Made by a program: the position numbers and the translations under genes. Source: Chryseobacterium oranimense (lineage in GTDB: Bacteria > Bacteroidota > Bacteroidia > Flavobacteriales > Weeksellaceae). From it: DNA of 64,000 nucleotides. Shown in pieces: positions 36,304-45,725 of this stretch. A model generated the notes under the pieces. It was given only the letters and a program-made list of their open reading frames with translations. It was not told where the DNA came from and did no database searches. The stretch is taken from assembly GCF_025244725.1 (NCBI RefSeq), contig NZ_CP104203.1, positions 2,976,001-3,040,000 on the forward strand, written 5' to 3'. Every line of letters starts with the position of its first letter. Within the stretch, counting starts at the first letter, position 1.

Positions 36304-37188
36304 ATGTTATCCATCGTTATCTCATCATATCAACAAAATTACTACGATCAGCTCGTTAAAAATATTAGCGAGACCATTGGCGAGGATTTCCGGTATGAAA
36401 TTATTCAAATCTGGAATCTTAATACGATGAGTATTACGAAGGCGTATAACCTCGGAGCCGAAAAAGCACAATTTGAAAACCTTTTGTTCCTTCACGAAGA
36501 CCTTGTTTTTCACACAAAAGACTGGGGAGCAAAACTTATAAAACATTTTTCAATTCCTAATGTGGGAGTTTTGGGATTGGCAGGCTCCGATTATGTCCCT
36601 GCTGCACCTTGTAGCTGGACAGTAACTGAAAAATACAACTTCATCAATATTCTTCAGGGAAACAAAGACAATCAGGAGGTTGTTTTACTCAATAGGACAC
36701 AGGCAAATACCAATCCCGTATTTGCAGTAGATGGAGTATTTCTCGCTATAAGAAAAGAAGTGTATAATCTGTTTAAATTCGATGAAAATATAACTGGATT
36801 CCACGGATATGACTTAGATTTCAGCCTGAGAGTTTCCAAAAAACGACAAAATTTCATTATCGATGATATCTTGGTAGAACATTTTTCAAAAGGAAATCCT
36901 GATAAAAAATGGTTTGATACCAACATCCTGATAAAACAAAAACTAGGCGCTGATTTTCAGAAAAAAAAGGATCGGGAGACCGAGAAAAAAATTTTCTTGT
37001 CTTTCCTGCACGGATATTTCAGATACTATCCGGTTACCATCAAAAATATCGGATTCACTTTACGATTCCTTCCAACGAAAAGCCTTATTTTTAAAGATTA
37101 TTTTTCCATCGCAAAAAAATATGTGAGCTACATTAAATACTCATCACAGATAAATAAAAACACAAGGGAGCATGACACTCCCCTCTAA
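36304..37188 (+). CDS. Glycosyltransferase-like protein (StrF/Glyco_tranf_2_5 type)
   Basis: A 294-residue GT-A-like protein. It opens LSIVISSYQQNYYDQLVKNI. NLLFLHEDLVFHTKDWG places HED where a DxD motif would be, and GFHGYDLDFSLRVSKK forms the C-terminal acid and loop. These fit the StrF-like group of GT2-related proteins often found among capsule genes. It lies 2 bases after the GT4 gene. Activity is probable but not proven by the motifs. Confidence 0.75.
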   Translation: MLSIVISSYQQNYYDQLVKNISETIGEDFRYEIIQIWNLNTMSITKAYNLGAEKAQFENLLFLHEDLVFHTKDWGAKLIKHFSIPNVGVLGLAGSDYVPAAPCSWTVTEKYNFINILQGNKDNQEVVLLNRTQANTNPVFAVDGVFLAIRKEVYNLFKFDENITGFHGYDLDFSLRVSKKRQNFIIDDILVEHFSKGNPDKKWFDTNILIKQKLGADFQKKKDRETEKKIFLSFLHGYFRYYPVTIKNIGFTLRFLPTKSLIFKDYFSIAKKYVSYIKYSSQINKNTREHDTPL

Positions 37189-37200
37189 AAATATACATAA

Positions 37201-37869
37201 ATGATTATAGGAAACGGACTTATTGCCAACTCTTTAAGAAATATCGATTCAGAGAATAACCTGTTCTTTGCTTCCGGTGTTTCAAATTCCCTCGAAACCA
37301 AAAACTCCGAATTTGAAAGAGAATTCAGCCTTCTGAAAAATACTTTAAAAGAACACAGTCAAAGTAAATTCATCTATTTTTCAACATTAAGTGTACATGA
37401 TCAGTCCAAACAGGATAGTCCCTATGTCTTGCATAAGCTTAAAATGGAGGATTTTATCAAAGATAATTCCCCGAACTATCTTATTCTCCGTATTGGAAAT
37501 ATTGTAGGGAAAGGAGGAAACCCCAATACATTGTTCAACTATTTAAAAACTCAGATTACCCAAGATCATAAATTCAACGTTCATAGCCATGCCAGAAGAC
37601 TGCTGATTGATATGGACGATATCAACAAATTTTTAGTGGAAATCTGCCCTTCTATACAGAATAAAACCATCAACTATGCCTTTCCTTACTATTATAATTT
37701 ACAGGAAATCATAGGCGCTATTGAAGAAAAAATAAATAAAAAAGCCATTTACGATACTATAGACGAAGGAGATTTTTATCAGGTTTCCTTTGAAGAAAAT
37801 GTCGATCAGTTCTTTTCTGACACCAATCCTGAAGAGTATATAAAATCCTTGGCCAATAAGTATATATAA
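37201..37869 (+). CDS. NAD-dependent epimerase/dehydratase-like protein (short SDR)
   Basis: A 222-residue protein. It starts MIIGNGLIANSL in place of the canonical GxxGxxG. It then shows YFSTLSVHDQSKQDSPYVLHKLKME, an S...Y-x3-K arrangement (Ser/Tyr/Lys) as in extended SDRs, and LRIGNIVGKGGNP. It is about 80-100 residues shorter than typical sugar epimerases and the glycine motif is weak. It may be a reduced oxidoreductase or a non-catalytic relative. The setting suggests a nucleotide-sugar role. Confidence 0.65.
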   Translation: MIIGNGLIANSLRNIDSENNLFFASGVSNSLETKNSEFEREFSLLKNTLKEHSQSKFIYFSTLSVHDQSKQDSPYVLHKLKMEDFIKDNSPNYLILRIGNIVGKGGNPNTLFNYLKTQITQDHKFNVHSHARRLLIDMDDINKFLVEICPSIQNKTINYAFPYYYNLQEIIGAIEEKINKKAIYDTIDEGDFYQVSFEENVDQFFSDTNPEEYIKSLANKYI

Positions 37870-37880
37870 GCTACAAAAAG

Positions 37881-38831
37881 ATGAAAATCTATTTTATTAT
37901 TGTCACATACAATGCCATGAAATGGGCAGAAAGATGCTTTACAAGCTTAAGGAACTCCAGCATTCCCGTAAAGTCAATAGTTATTGATAATGGCTCTGCC
38001 GACGGAACTCAGGAATATATTAAAAACAATTTTCCTGAAGTAGATTTTATACAGTCTTCCGAAAATTCCGGTTTCGGAAAAGCCAATAATCTGGGAATAG
38101 AAAAAGCCTATAAAGAAGGAGCTGATTTTGTATATCTTATGAATCAGGATGCCTGGATTTTCCCTGACAGTGTAGAACAATTGCTGGAAGTTTACAACAA
38201 TTATCCGGATCAGGACAAAATTGGGATTTTAAGCCCGATGCATATGGATGGAACCGGGAAAAAATTTGACCTTCATTTTGAAAACTATCTTGCCCAGGAT
38301 TGTAAGAACAACAGATTCCTTTCCGATGTTTTCCTTCATGAAGTAAAGCCATTTTATGAAATCAAGTTTGTGAACGCCGCTCATTGGTTTATTCCCAGAA
38401 AAGTGCTGGAAAAAGTTGGCGGCTTCAATCCTTATTTCTTTCATGGTGCTGAAGATTACGATTACATCAACAGAATTACTTATTTCGGGTTAAAAATCCT
38501 TGTTTGCCCGAAAAGTAAAGTGGTGCACGATGCCAAAGTCCAGGATTTCCAGAAAGAGGAAATGAAAGATCCTGCCGAAGTATTGGCAAGGAAAAGACTG
38601 TCCATGCAGATGCAAAGGGAAACAAGATATATGAACCCCAATTTTGATTATAACATCAGCCGGGAGAAAAAAGCTTTTTTAACCTCCCTCATGAAAATGG
38701 GAGTCCAGAGAAATATCAGCGAATATAAATTTTACCTGGGGCAGTACAAATTCTTTTCAAAAAGATTTGATGAGATCGAAGCTTACAGAAAACAATCCAT
38801 GAGTGGTAACCACCCTTATTTGAATATTTAA
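37881..38831 (+). CDS. Family 2 glycosyltransferase (rhamnosyltransferase-like)
   Basis: A 316-residue GT-A enzyme. IVTYNAMKWAERCFTSL, the motif VIDNGSADGTQEYI, GKANNLGIEKA and MNQDAWIFPDSVE (NQDA at the DxD position) are those of the WbbL-like GT2 group. HGAEDYDYINRITYFG is the C-terminal acid loop. The similarity is to a family of mixed specificity, and no dTDP-rhamnose pathway is present here, so another 6-deoxy sugar is more likely. Confidence 0.87.
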   Translation: MKIYFIIVTYNAMKWAERCFTSLRNSSIPVKSIVIDNGSADGTQEYIKNNFPEVDFIQSSENSGFGKANNLGIEKAYKEGADFVYLMNQDAWIFPDSVEQLLEVYNNYPDQDKIGILSPMHMDGTGKKFDLHFENYLAQDCKNNRFLSDVFLHEVKPFYEIKFVNAAHWFIPRKVLEKVGGFNPYFFHGAEDYDYINRITYFGLKILVCPKSKVVHDAKVQDFQKEEMKDPAEVLARKRLSMQMQRETRYMNPNFDYNISREKKAFLTSLMKMGVQRNISEYKFYLGQYKFFSKRFDEIEAYRKQSMSGNHPYLNI

Positions 38832-38841
38832 AGCATTTAAA

Positions 38842-39630
38842 ATGGCAAAGTTACCCATAAGCATCTGCATTCTCTCCTGGAAAAGTGCCGCCAATCTTAA
38901 AAACACCCTAAGATCATACAAAAAGTACGGTCTTCTGGATATGGTGGATGATATTACGATTCTCTTTCAGGAAGTCAATGATGATGACAAAAAAATAGCA
39001 GAAAAATATAAGATTAAATATATCGGTTTAAAGGAAAATGTAGGAATAGGAAAAGGGATGAAAATGCTTGCTGAAAATGCATCTGCCCAAAATATCCTTT
39101 TCCTGGAGCATGACTGGGAACTTATTGAAGATAAAAACACGCTGTTTTCCGAGCTCAAAGGCGGATTGGATCTGTTAAATAACGGATTTGATGTCGTACG
39201 CTTCAGGAGCAGAAAAAATCCCGGCTACCCATTGATATCCATTAGAAATAAAGGCAAAGAGCTGGACTATTATGACGACTGGCACGAATGCACCTCCCCT
39301 CACCTTCTGGAATCTCTGCACTGGCTGGATCCTGCGGTAGAATTCCCCGATAAAATACAGAAACAGGGAGGCTTTTTTGTCACCACGTCACGATGGGCCA
39401 ACTGGACGAACAATCCTTATCTGGTCCGAAAAAGCTTCCTTCTTGAAAAAATTCTGCCTTTCGCCGGGGAGTCCGTTTCGCTGGAGAGAAATATTGCTTC
39501 ATGGTGGGTAAAACAAGGCTTTAAAATAGCGCAGGGCGAAGGACTTTTCACTCATAAGGATCTTGTAAAATATCCGAAGAAAAGCCTGTTCCGGAAAATC
39601 CTTAACCGATTAAAAAATAAATTAAAATAA
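38842..39630 (+). CDS. Glycosyltransferase-like GT-A protein
   Basis: A 262-residue protein. It opens PISICILSWKSAANLKNTL, then LKENVGIGKGMKMLAENA, and NILFLEHDWELIED, where EHDW stands in for the DxD metal site. The later SLHWLDPAVEF and WWVKQGFKIAQGEG segments could complete a compact GT-A fold. The C-terminus is strongly basic. It is likely a transferase of the same pathway; sugar specificity is unknown. Confidence 0.7.
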   Translation: MAKLPISICILSWKSAANLKNTLRSYKKYGLLDMVDDITILFQEVNDDDKKIAEKYKIKYIGLKENVGIGKGMKMLAENASAQNILFLEHDWELIEDKNTLFSELKGGLDLLNNGFDVVRFRSRKNPGYPLISIRNKGKELDYYDDWHECTSPHLLESLHWLDPAVEFPDKIQKQGGFFVTTSRWANWTNNPYLVRKSFLLEKILPFAGESVSLERNIASWWVKQGFKIAQGEGLFTHKDLVKYPKKSLFRKILNRLKNKLK

Positions 39631-39636
39631 ACACGA

Positions 39637-40599
39637 ATGAGAATCCTTTTCCATGAGAATGAACTCAATTACAGAGGGACTTCCATCGCATTATATGATT
39701 ACGCAGATTTCAACGAAAGATATCTGGGAAATGAATCTGTTATCGTATACAATAAAACCCTGCCTACCAACCATCCGCTCGGAATTGAAAAATTTGAAAA
39801 AAGATTTCAGGTAATCGGCTATTCGGATTTCAAAGAGGTGGATACCATTATAAAAAACAACAATATCGACTTGTTTTATGCCATTAAAAACGGTTTTTAT
39901 GATGATATAGAAACCAAAGAATGTAAAACAGTAGTGCACAGTGTTTTTAAATATTTTGAACCTCACGGGGATGTTTATGCTTATGTATCACAATGGCTTA
40001 GTGAAGAAATGACGCAAGGCAAATCTCCATTCGTTCCCCATATGGTTAATTTTGAAAACGAAACTCATGAAGACCTGAGAACTGAGCTTCAAATTCCTAA
40101 AAACGCCAAAGTATTCGGCTATTACGGAGGCGGGCAAAGCTTCAATATCGGTTTTGTACAGAAAGCTGTGGAAAAGATTGCCTCCAGTTACAAAGACGTT
40201 TATTTTATCTTCATGGGCGTTGATCCGTTTGTGAAAAAAAAATGGTGGAAATCTGTCCCGCCCAATATTAAATTTTTACCTCCAAGCTCGGATGTGCTGA
40301 TGAAGCTTAAATTCATTAATACGTGTAATGCCTTACTTCACGCCCGTGAAAGAGGTGAAACATTCGGGATTACTGTTGCAGAATTTGCACTCAAAGGGAA
40401 ACCTGTCATCACTTTTGCGGATTCTCCTGAAAAAGCCCATATCGATCATCTGGAAAATCAGGCTTATTATTATAAAGATGCAAAGGAACTTAAAAATATA
40501 CTTCTGGATTCCGATTTAAGTTTGTCTGCCAGGGAATTATATGAGAAATTCTTACCTAATCCGGTGATGGACAAATTTAAAAAGGTATTTATTGATTAA
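39637..40599 (+). CDS. GT4-like glycosyltransferase
   Basis: A 320-residue GT-B-like protein. The N-terminal half begins MRILFHENELNYRGTSIALYDYADF. The C-terminal half carries VFGYYGGGQSFNIGFVQKAVEKI and HARERGETFGITVAEFALKGKPVITF, the GT4 donor-binding block with ERGETFGITVAE. It is shorter than most GT4 proteins. The gap to the next gene is 2 bases. Confidence 0.82.
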   Translation: MRILFHENELNYRGTSIALYDYADFNERYLGNESVIVYNKTLPTNHPLGIEKFEKRFQVIGYSDFKEVDTIIKNNNIDLFYAIKNGFYDDIETKECKTVVHSVFKYFEPHGDVYAYVSQWLSEEMTQGKSPFVPHMVNFENETHEDLRTELQIPKNAKVFGYYGGGQSFNIGFVQKAVEKIASSYKDVYFIFMGVDPFVKKKWWKSVPPNIKFLPPSSDVLMKLKFINTCNALLHARERGETFGITVAEFALKGKPVITFADSPEKAHIDHLENQAYYYKDAKELKNILLDSDLSLSARELYEKFLPNPVMDKFKKVFID

Positions 40600-40601
40600 A
40601 T

Positions 40602-41735
40602 ATGAAATCAAAGATCATCAATTACATCATCGGGATCATATTTCTTATCTATTACTGTATCAGTATACAGAATACTTATTTACAGATCGTTACGTATAAA
40701 AACGGGTGGTATTTAGGCGAATGGATTATTAATTACCAGGACGGCGGCTTCAAAAGAAGAGGCCTGTTCGGTACCATATTCATATTCCTGAATGAGATTA
40801 CTCACATTCCTATTGAGTATTTTGTATTCTCATTCCTGTTTGTCATCTATACCGTATTTTTTTTCCTATTGGTAAAACTGTTCTGGAAAAATAGCAACAG
40901 CCTCATGACGATAGCTATCCTGCTGCTTCCCTCGGCATTTGGCATGCTTCTAAAAGATCCGACCATTGCCGCGAAAAAAGATATTTTTTTCATGCTTCTG
41001 TATCTCATATACTTCATGTCCCTGAAATCAAAAATTATGATCAAAGATCTTGTCATCACTGTATTGATTATAGTTTCTATCCTGAATCATGAAGTCTCTT
41101 TTTTCTATCTCCCATTTGTAGCATTCACCTACTTTATTAAAAATGAAGGTACTACAATAGACAAGCTTAAGAAAATCTTCATTTCCCAGATAATTCCTGC
41201 TGTCCTTATAATGGGTATTCTCTACAAATTCGGAATGGATATAAAAACAAATAACTCCATTACATTTTTAAAAGCGCATGGCCTTCAGCTTGGGCAATTA
41301 GGAATTTATGAGTATGATCCCAACTTTGATATCCTGAATTTTTATAAAGAACATATTTATGGTTATCAGACTTACAGTATTAGTCTTTTAATTAGCTTAA
41401 TCATTTTTGGGATATACTATAAATTTAATGGGCTTAAAATTAACTTTAGATTCATTATAGTACAGGCTCTTTTTCTAATACCCTTATTTTTTATAGCATA
41501 CGATTGGGGGAGATGGATCAACATCCTTTTCTCATTATTAACCATATACATTGCCGGTGAAAAAACTCTGGCAAGCAATACAAAAAAAGATATAGTAGCT
41601 CTTATATTAATTGCATTTAATTTTTCATGGAGTATGATGGTCCTGCATCAGGGGTTTCTAACGTTCCCTGCTCTTGATTCTTTAATAAAACGGGCATATT
41701 ACTTTATCTTTTATAAAATTCAGAAAGTTTTTTAG
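40602..41735 (+). CDS. Polytopic membrane protein of the polysaccharide locus
   Basis: A 377-residue protein with roughly nine to ten hydrophobic helices. The segment WIINYQDGGFKRRGLFG, in the loop after the first helix, is a distinctive basic motif. I do not recognise the family firmly. Its size and place suggest a polymerase (Wzy-like), a ligase or a lipid-linked-sugar transferase. A Wzy polymerase would be unexpected beside a Wzm/Wzt exporter, so ligase or membrane glycosyltransferase are real alternatives. It ends a run of tightly spaced genes; about 100 bases separate it from asnB. Confidence 0.6.
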   Translation: MKSKIINYIIGIIFLIYYCISIQNTYLQIVTYKNGWYLGEWIINYQDGGFKRRGLFGTIFIFLNEITHIPIEYFVFSFLFVIYTVFFFLLVKLFWKNSNSLMTIAILLLPSAFGMLLKDPTIAAKKDIFFMLLYLIYFMSLKSKIMIKDLVITVLIIVSILNHEVSFFYLPFVAFTYFIKNEGTTIDKLKKIFISQIIPAVLIMGILYKFGMDIKTNNSITFLKAHGLQLGQLGIYEYDPNFDILNFYKEHIYGYQTYSISLLISLIIFGIYYKFNGLKINFRFIIVQALFLIPLFFIAYDWGRWINILFSLLTIYIAGEKTLASNTKKDIVALILIAFNFSWSMMVLHQGFLTFPALDSLIKRAYYFIFYKIQKVF

Positions 41736-41789
41736 TTATAAAAAACTGGCAATTAGAAATATAGGTAAGCAAATTTTCCAAATCTATTG

Positions 41790-41797
41790 TAAATTTG
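41790..41797 (+). promoter_or_regulatory. Candidate internal promoter -7 box before asnB
   Basis: TAAATTTG (TAnnTTTG) in the ~100-base gap, 41 bases upstream of the asnB ATG. No clear -33 element is visible. Confidence 0.4.
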
Positions 41798-41837
41798 TCT
41801 ATCCGAAATTAAAATTAATGATGAAAAACAATATATT

Positions 41838-43640
41838 ATGTGTGGAATAGCCGGAATAATCACCAATAACGCCCGAAGTTATCAGAATGAAATACAAAGA
41901 ATGACGGACGCCATTGCTTATCGTGGCCCCGATTCTTCCCATCACGAATTTTATGATAACGCAGCTTTAGGCCATCGCCGGCTTTCTATTATAGATCTTT
42001 CCGAAAACGGAAAACAGCCCATGTTTTCCAGTACAAAAAAGGAATGCATTGTGCTGAACGGTGAAATTTATGGTTACCAGACCATAAAAGATCAGTATTC
42101 CGATTATCCTTACCGGGGAAGTTCAGATACTGAAGTAGTCCTTGCTATGTATCAGAAAAAAGAGAAAAACCTCATCCATGACCTTCCCGGAATGTTTGCT
42201 TTTGCCATTTGGGATGAAGAGAAACAGGAACTGTTCTGCGCGAGAGACCGTTTCGGGGAAAAGCCATTTTATTATACCATCGGAAAAAACGGTGAATTTA
42301 TTTTTGCTTCCGAAATCAAGGCCATTCTGGCATCAGGACTTATAAAACCTGAAATTGACAAAGCGCAGATCGCCTATTATCTGAAAAACGGATACATCCA
42401 CCCTCACAAAACGATTTATAAAAATATTTTCAATCTTAAACCTGCCCATACGCTGGTATATAAAGATGGTAAAACAGATGTAAAGCCTTACTGGACTATT
42501 CCTGCAGAAACCTCAAAACTAAGTCTGTATGAAAGCATTGAGAAATTTAAACATCTTTTGGATAATGCTGTAAAAAAACAGCTGGTAGCAGACGTTCCCG
42601 TAGGATCTTTTCTTTCAGGAGGTCTGGATTCCAGCACTATTGTTGCGGTTGCATCGAAATATAAAGAAAATATAAAAACACTTGTTTATGGCTATGAAAG
42701 CGGCGACCTGAATGAAATGCCGTATGCACAGGCCATTGCAGACAAATACAAAACAGATCACCATATTCTTTTAGATAAAAAGCAAAAGATTTCCGAAACA
42801 CTGCAGGAAGTTTATTCCTACATGGATGAGCCGTTAATGGACTCTTCCCTCCTTCCTACCCATCTTATTTTTAAGGAAGCTTCAAAAGACCTGAAAGTTA
42901 TCCTTTCAGGGGATGTAGGGGACGAGCTGTTTGGAGGCTATACCTTTTATAAATACAACATCAATCTTTCCCAAAAAGGCTATTATCCGAATTATCTTTC
43001 CAAAATGCTTCTTTTAGCCGGAAAATTTAAGGATATTGGTTCGGAAAGACGCCTGAGGGCAGAATATAGCGATACGATAGATTATCATCAGAATAAAGTC
43101 CGGAATCATTTTTCTGCCGCTGAAATCAGAAAACTGGGAATCAATGATGAAATTCCCGGACAGGATTTCAGCTTTAAGCCTAGCAATGAGGATTTTAATG
43201 ATCTGATGAGGATAGACCTGGAAAAATATGTTCCCGCCAATATGCTTCTTAAAGGCGACCGGACTTCCATGTACAATTCTGTAGAGGTAAGGATTCCGTT
43301 TTTGGATATTGATTTCGCTGAATTCTGTATCCAGATGCCATGGCAGTACAAGGTAAATTCCGCAGAAGATAAAATCATATTGAGAAAGGCCTACTCCCAG
43401 GCATGGACAGAGGAAATCGCAAAACGTCACAAGAACGGTTTCGCAGCTTCGATAAAAGAATGGTTTAAAGAACCTGAACTTGAAAACTTAAGCCGGGAAC
43501 TTCTTGAAAATAAAAACAGTTATATCTTTGAGTTTTTAGACTTTGATGAAGTGCAGAAGAAGCTTAACAGGCAGCATCAGCACTGGAGTTTACTGATTTT
43601 GGCACTTTGGTTTCAGAATAATAAAAGTCATTTACAGTAA
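41838..43640 (+). CDS. asnB: Glutamine-dependent asparagine synthase-type amidotransferase
   Basis: A 600-residue enzyme with an N-terminal class II glutaminase starting at the nucleophile Cys2 (MCGIAGI) and showing YRGPDSS, GHRRLSIIDLS and LNGEIYG. A C-terminal ATP-pyrophosphatase synthetase domain follows, with FLSGGLDSSTIVA. AsnB homologues inside O-antigen and capsule loci (such as WbpS) are thought to amidate uronic acids. Here ugd supplies UDP-glucuronate. Making free asparagine remains possible. It lies 2 bases before the next glycosyltransferase, which ties it to the locus. Confidence 0.88.
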   Translation: MCGIAGIITNNARSYQNEIQRMTDAIAYRGPDSSHHEFYDNAALGHRRLSIIDLSENGKQPMFSSTKKECIVLNGEIYGYQTIKDQYSDYPYRGSSDTEVVLAMYQKKEKNLIHDLPGMFAFAIWDEEKQELFCARDRFGEKPFYYTIGKNGEFIFASEIKAILASGLIKPEIDKAQIAYYLKNGYIHPHKTIYKNIFNLKPAHTLVYKDGKTDVKPYWTIPAETSKLSLYESIEKFKHLLDNAVKKQLVADVPVGSFLSGGLDSSTIVAVASKYKENIKTLVYGYESGDLNEMPYAQAIADKYKTDHHILLDKKQKISETLQEVYSYMDEPLMDSSLLPTHLIFKEASKDLKVILSGDVGDELFGGYTFYKYNINLSQKGYYPNYLSKMLLLAGKFKDIGSERRLRAEYSDTIDYHQNKVRNHFSAAEIRKLGINDEIPGQDFSFKPSNEDFNDLMRIDLEKYVPANMLLKGDRTSMYNSVEVRIPFLDIDFAEFCIQMPWQYKVNSAEDKIILRKAYSQAWTEEIAKRHKNGFAASIKEWFKEPELENLSRELLENKNSYIFEFLDFDEVQKKLNRQHQHWSLLILALWFQNNKSHLQ

Positions 43641-43642
43641 TT

Positions 43643-44791
43643 ATGAAAATAGGACTGACACAAAATGATTATCCCATCAAAAGAAATATTTTAAATAAAG
43701 TTTCTGAATGTGAATATGTTTTTTTGAGAAAGAACAATAATCTTTTTCATTCACTGGCTACATTAAAGAAAATTATACTCAGGAAAAAAACGGATATTGA
43801 AGGAAAGTATTTCTTTTATCAGAAACCTAAGATCGATATCCTTCATCTTTATAACGATATCAATTATTCTTCCCAGAAATGGGTAGCTTCTTTTGAGACG
43901 CTTGTTCCGAGGTTTTCTGAAACTAAAAATGATCACCAGCAGACTGAACCTCAGCATATCCGCAATAAAAAAACGGAAAACGCACTCAGGCAGATTGGTA
44001 AAAAAAGCTGTCTGGGAATTATTTCAATTTCCCAGGCTTCCGCAAACATTCAGCTGGAACTTCTGAAAAACTATCCTGATTTTCAGGAAATGGTAAAGTC
44101 CAAGCTTTCCGTGATTCATCCTTCTCAGGACATTATCCCGAGAGATTCGCAGGAGATTTACCAGAACACAGAGAGCTTCAATCTTGTATTTGTAGGAACC
44201 CAGTTCCATCTGAAAGGTGGAGTCGAAATGATAGAAGTTCTGAAAAAATTAAGAGAAAAATACAATTTCAGGCTCAGCATTATTTCGTCTTTTAAAACAG
44301 ATCATTATGTAACCAAAGTCACTGAAAAAGAAGCTTTGGAGACCAAAGAAATGCTGAAAAAAGAGGAATGGATCGAAATTTATGAAAATATCCCCAACGA
44401 AAAGGTGATAGAGCTTATTAAAAAGGCACATATCGGTCTTTTACCCACCTGGTCGGATACCTATGGATTTTCAGTTCTGGAGATGCAGGCAGCAGGTGTT
44501 CCTGTGATAACAACGGACATCCGGGCGTTGCCGGAAATCAATAATGAAAGCTGCGGCTGGCTTATTCATCTTCCTCAGAACCGTTTGAAGCAGGCACTTT
44601 ATTTCACAGCCGAACAGCGGGAGGAATTGAAAAAAACGCTGAAAACCCAGCTAGAAAATATTCTGGAAGATATTTTTAATCATCCTGAACAGCTGCCGGA
44701 AAAGTCAAGAAATTCAGTGGAAAGAATCAGAAAGGATCACGATCCTGTTGTTTTCAGTGAAAAATTAAAAGCAATATACAGTAAAGCATGA
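43643..44791 (+). CDS. Family 4 glycosyltransferase
   Basis: A 382-residue GT-B enzyme. The C-terminal donor-binding domain is clear: LVFVGTQFHLKGGVEMIEVLKKL, IGLLPTWSDTYGFSVLEMQAAGVPVITTD (with the acidic contacts) and ALPEINNESCGWLIHLP. The N-terminal half is less conserved. Its stop overlaps the next ATG by 4 bases, and it starts 2 bases after asnB. Sugar unknown. Confidence 0.87.
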   Translation: MKIGLTQNDYPIKRNILNKVSECEYVFLRKNNNLFHSLATLKKIILRKKTDIEGKYFFYQKPKIDILHLYNDINYSSQKWVASFETLVPRFSETKNDHQQTEPQHIRNKKTENALRQIGKKSCLGIISISQASANIQLELLKNYPDFQEMVKSKLSVIHPSQDIIPRDSQEIYQNTESFNLVFVGTQFHLKGGVEMIEVLKKLREKYNFRLSIISSFKTDHYVTKVTEKEALETKEMLKKEEWIEIYENIPNEKVIELIKKAHIGLLPTWSDTYGFSVLEMQAAGVPVITTDIRALPEINNESCGWLIHLPQNRLKQALYFTAEQREELKKTLKTQLENILEDIFNHPEQLPEKSRNSVERIRKDHDPVVFSEKLKAIYSKA

Positions 44792-45723
44792 ATATCTCAG
44801 TAATTATACCGGTTTACAATGCCTCCGAATTTCTGGAAAAGGCTGTAGAATCTGCTTTGCCTTTTGAGGAAGTAAAGGAAATTGTACTTATTGAAGATCA
44901 ATCTACTGACGATTCGTTGGAAATCTGCCGCAAACTGGTTTTAAAGGATCCAAGAATCAAATTATACCAGCATCCTGATAAAGGGAACCACGGGGCCGGA
45001 GCCACAAGAAATTTAGGCCTTGAAAAAGCAGGCTGTGAATTCATATCCTTTTTAGATGCTGATGACCATTATCTTCCCAACCGTTTTGATGCTGAAAAGG
45101 AAGTCTTTAAAGAGCAGAAAACAGAAGGGGTTTTTGGAGCTATTGGTGTAGAATATTTATCCGAAAAAGGCAGAAAAGAATTCCAGGATAAGTTTAAAAA
45201 TGTTTCTTTAACTACAGTCAATTTCCCTGCAGAAGGTGAAGAGGTTCTAAAAGGATTACTGGGTTTAACCCCTAAAGTTTTTGGAACATTTTTCCATCTA
45301 AATACCCTTACCATCAGAAAAACAGCTGTGGTAAAAAAACATCTTCGTTTCAACGAAAATCTTCGTGTACACCAGGATTCCGACTTTATTATTAAATTAG
45401 CTTATCACTGCTATTTAAAATCCGGAATTATAGATAAAGCGATTGCGATAAGAGGTGTGCATGACAATAACAGGATTACCAAAATCATAAGATATTCACC
45501 ACAATATAATGAGAGGCAGTTTCTTTTATGGAAATCGTTACATGAATGGGCGGATGCCAACCCGTTACCGCCTGATTGCAAAAGAAAGATTTATTTAACA
45601 TACAAATCATTTGATTTATCTTTAAAAACAGGATTCAATAAATATTTTTGTACCTTTTTAGAGGTCATTAAGAATCCTCAGATATTAAAAACACAATACC
45701 GTTTTACGTACCTCAACCGATAA
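44788..45723 (+). CDS. Family 2 glycosyltransferase, first of a tandem pair
   Basis: A 311-residue GT-A enzyme with ISVIIPVYNASEFLEKAVESAL, LIEDQSTDDSLEI, the GNHGAGATRNLGLEKA loop and the metal motif FLDADDHYLPNRFDAE. VHQDSDFIIKLAY and a RGVHDNNRIT block follow. The gene immediately downstream encodes a close homologue across its whole length, so the pair arose by duplication. They may add successive related sugars. Confidence 0.9.
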   Translation: MNISVIIPVYNASEFLEKAVESALPFEEVKEIVLIEDQSTDDSLEICRKLVLKDPRIKLYQHPDKGNHGAGATRNLGLEKAGCEFISFLDADDHYLPNRFDAEKEVFKEQKTEGVFGAIGVEYLSEKGRKEFQDKFKNVSLTTVNFPAEGEEVLKGLLGLTPKVFGTFFHLNTLTIRKTAVVKKHLRFNENLRVHQDSDFIIKLAYHCYLKSGIIDKAIAIRGVHDNNRITKIIRYSPQYNERQFLLWKSLHEWADANPLPPDCKRKIYLTYKSFDLSLKTGFNKYFCTFLEVIKNPQILKTQYRFTYLNR

Positions 45724-45725
45724 GA

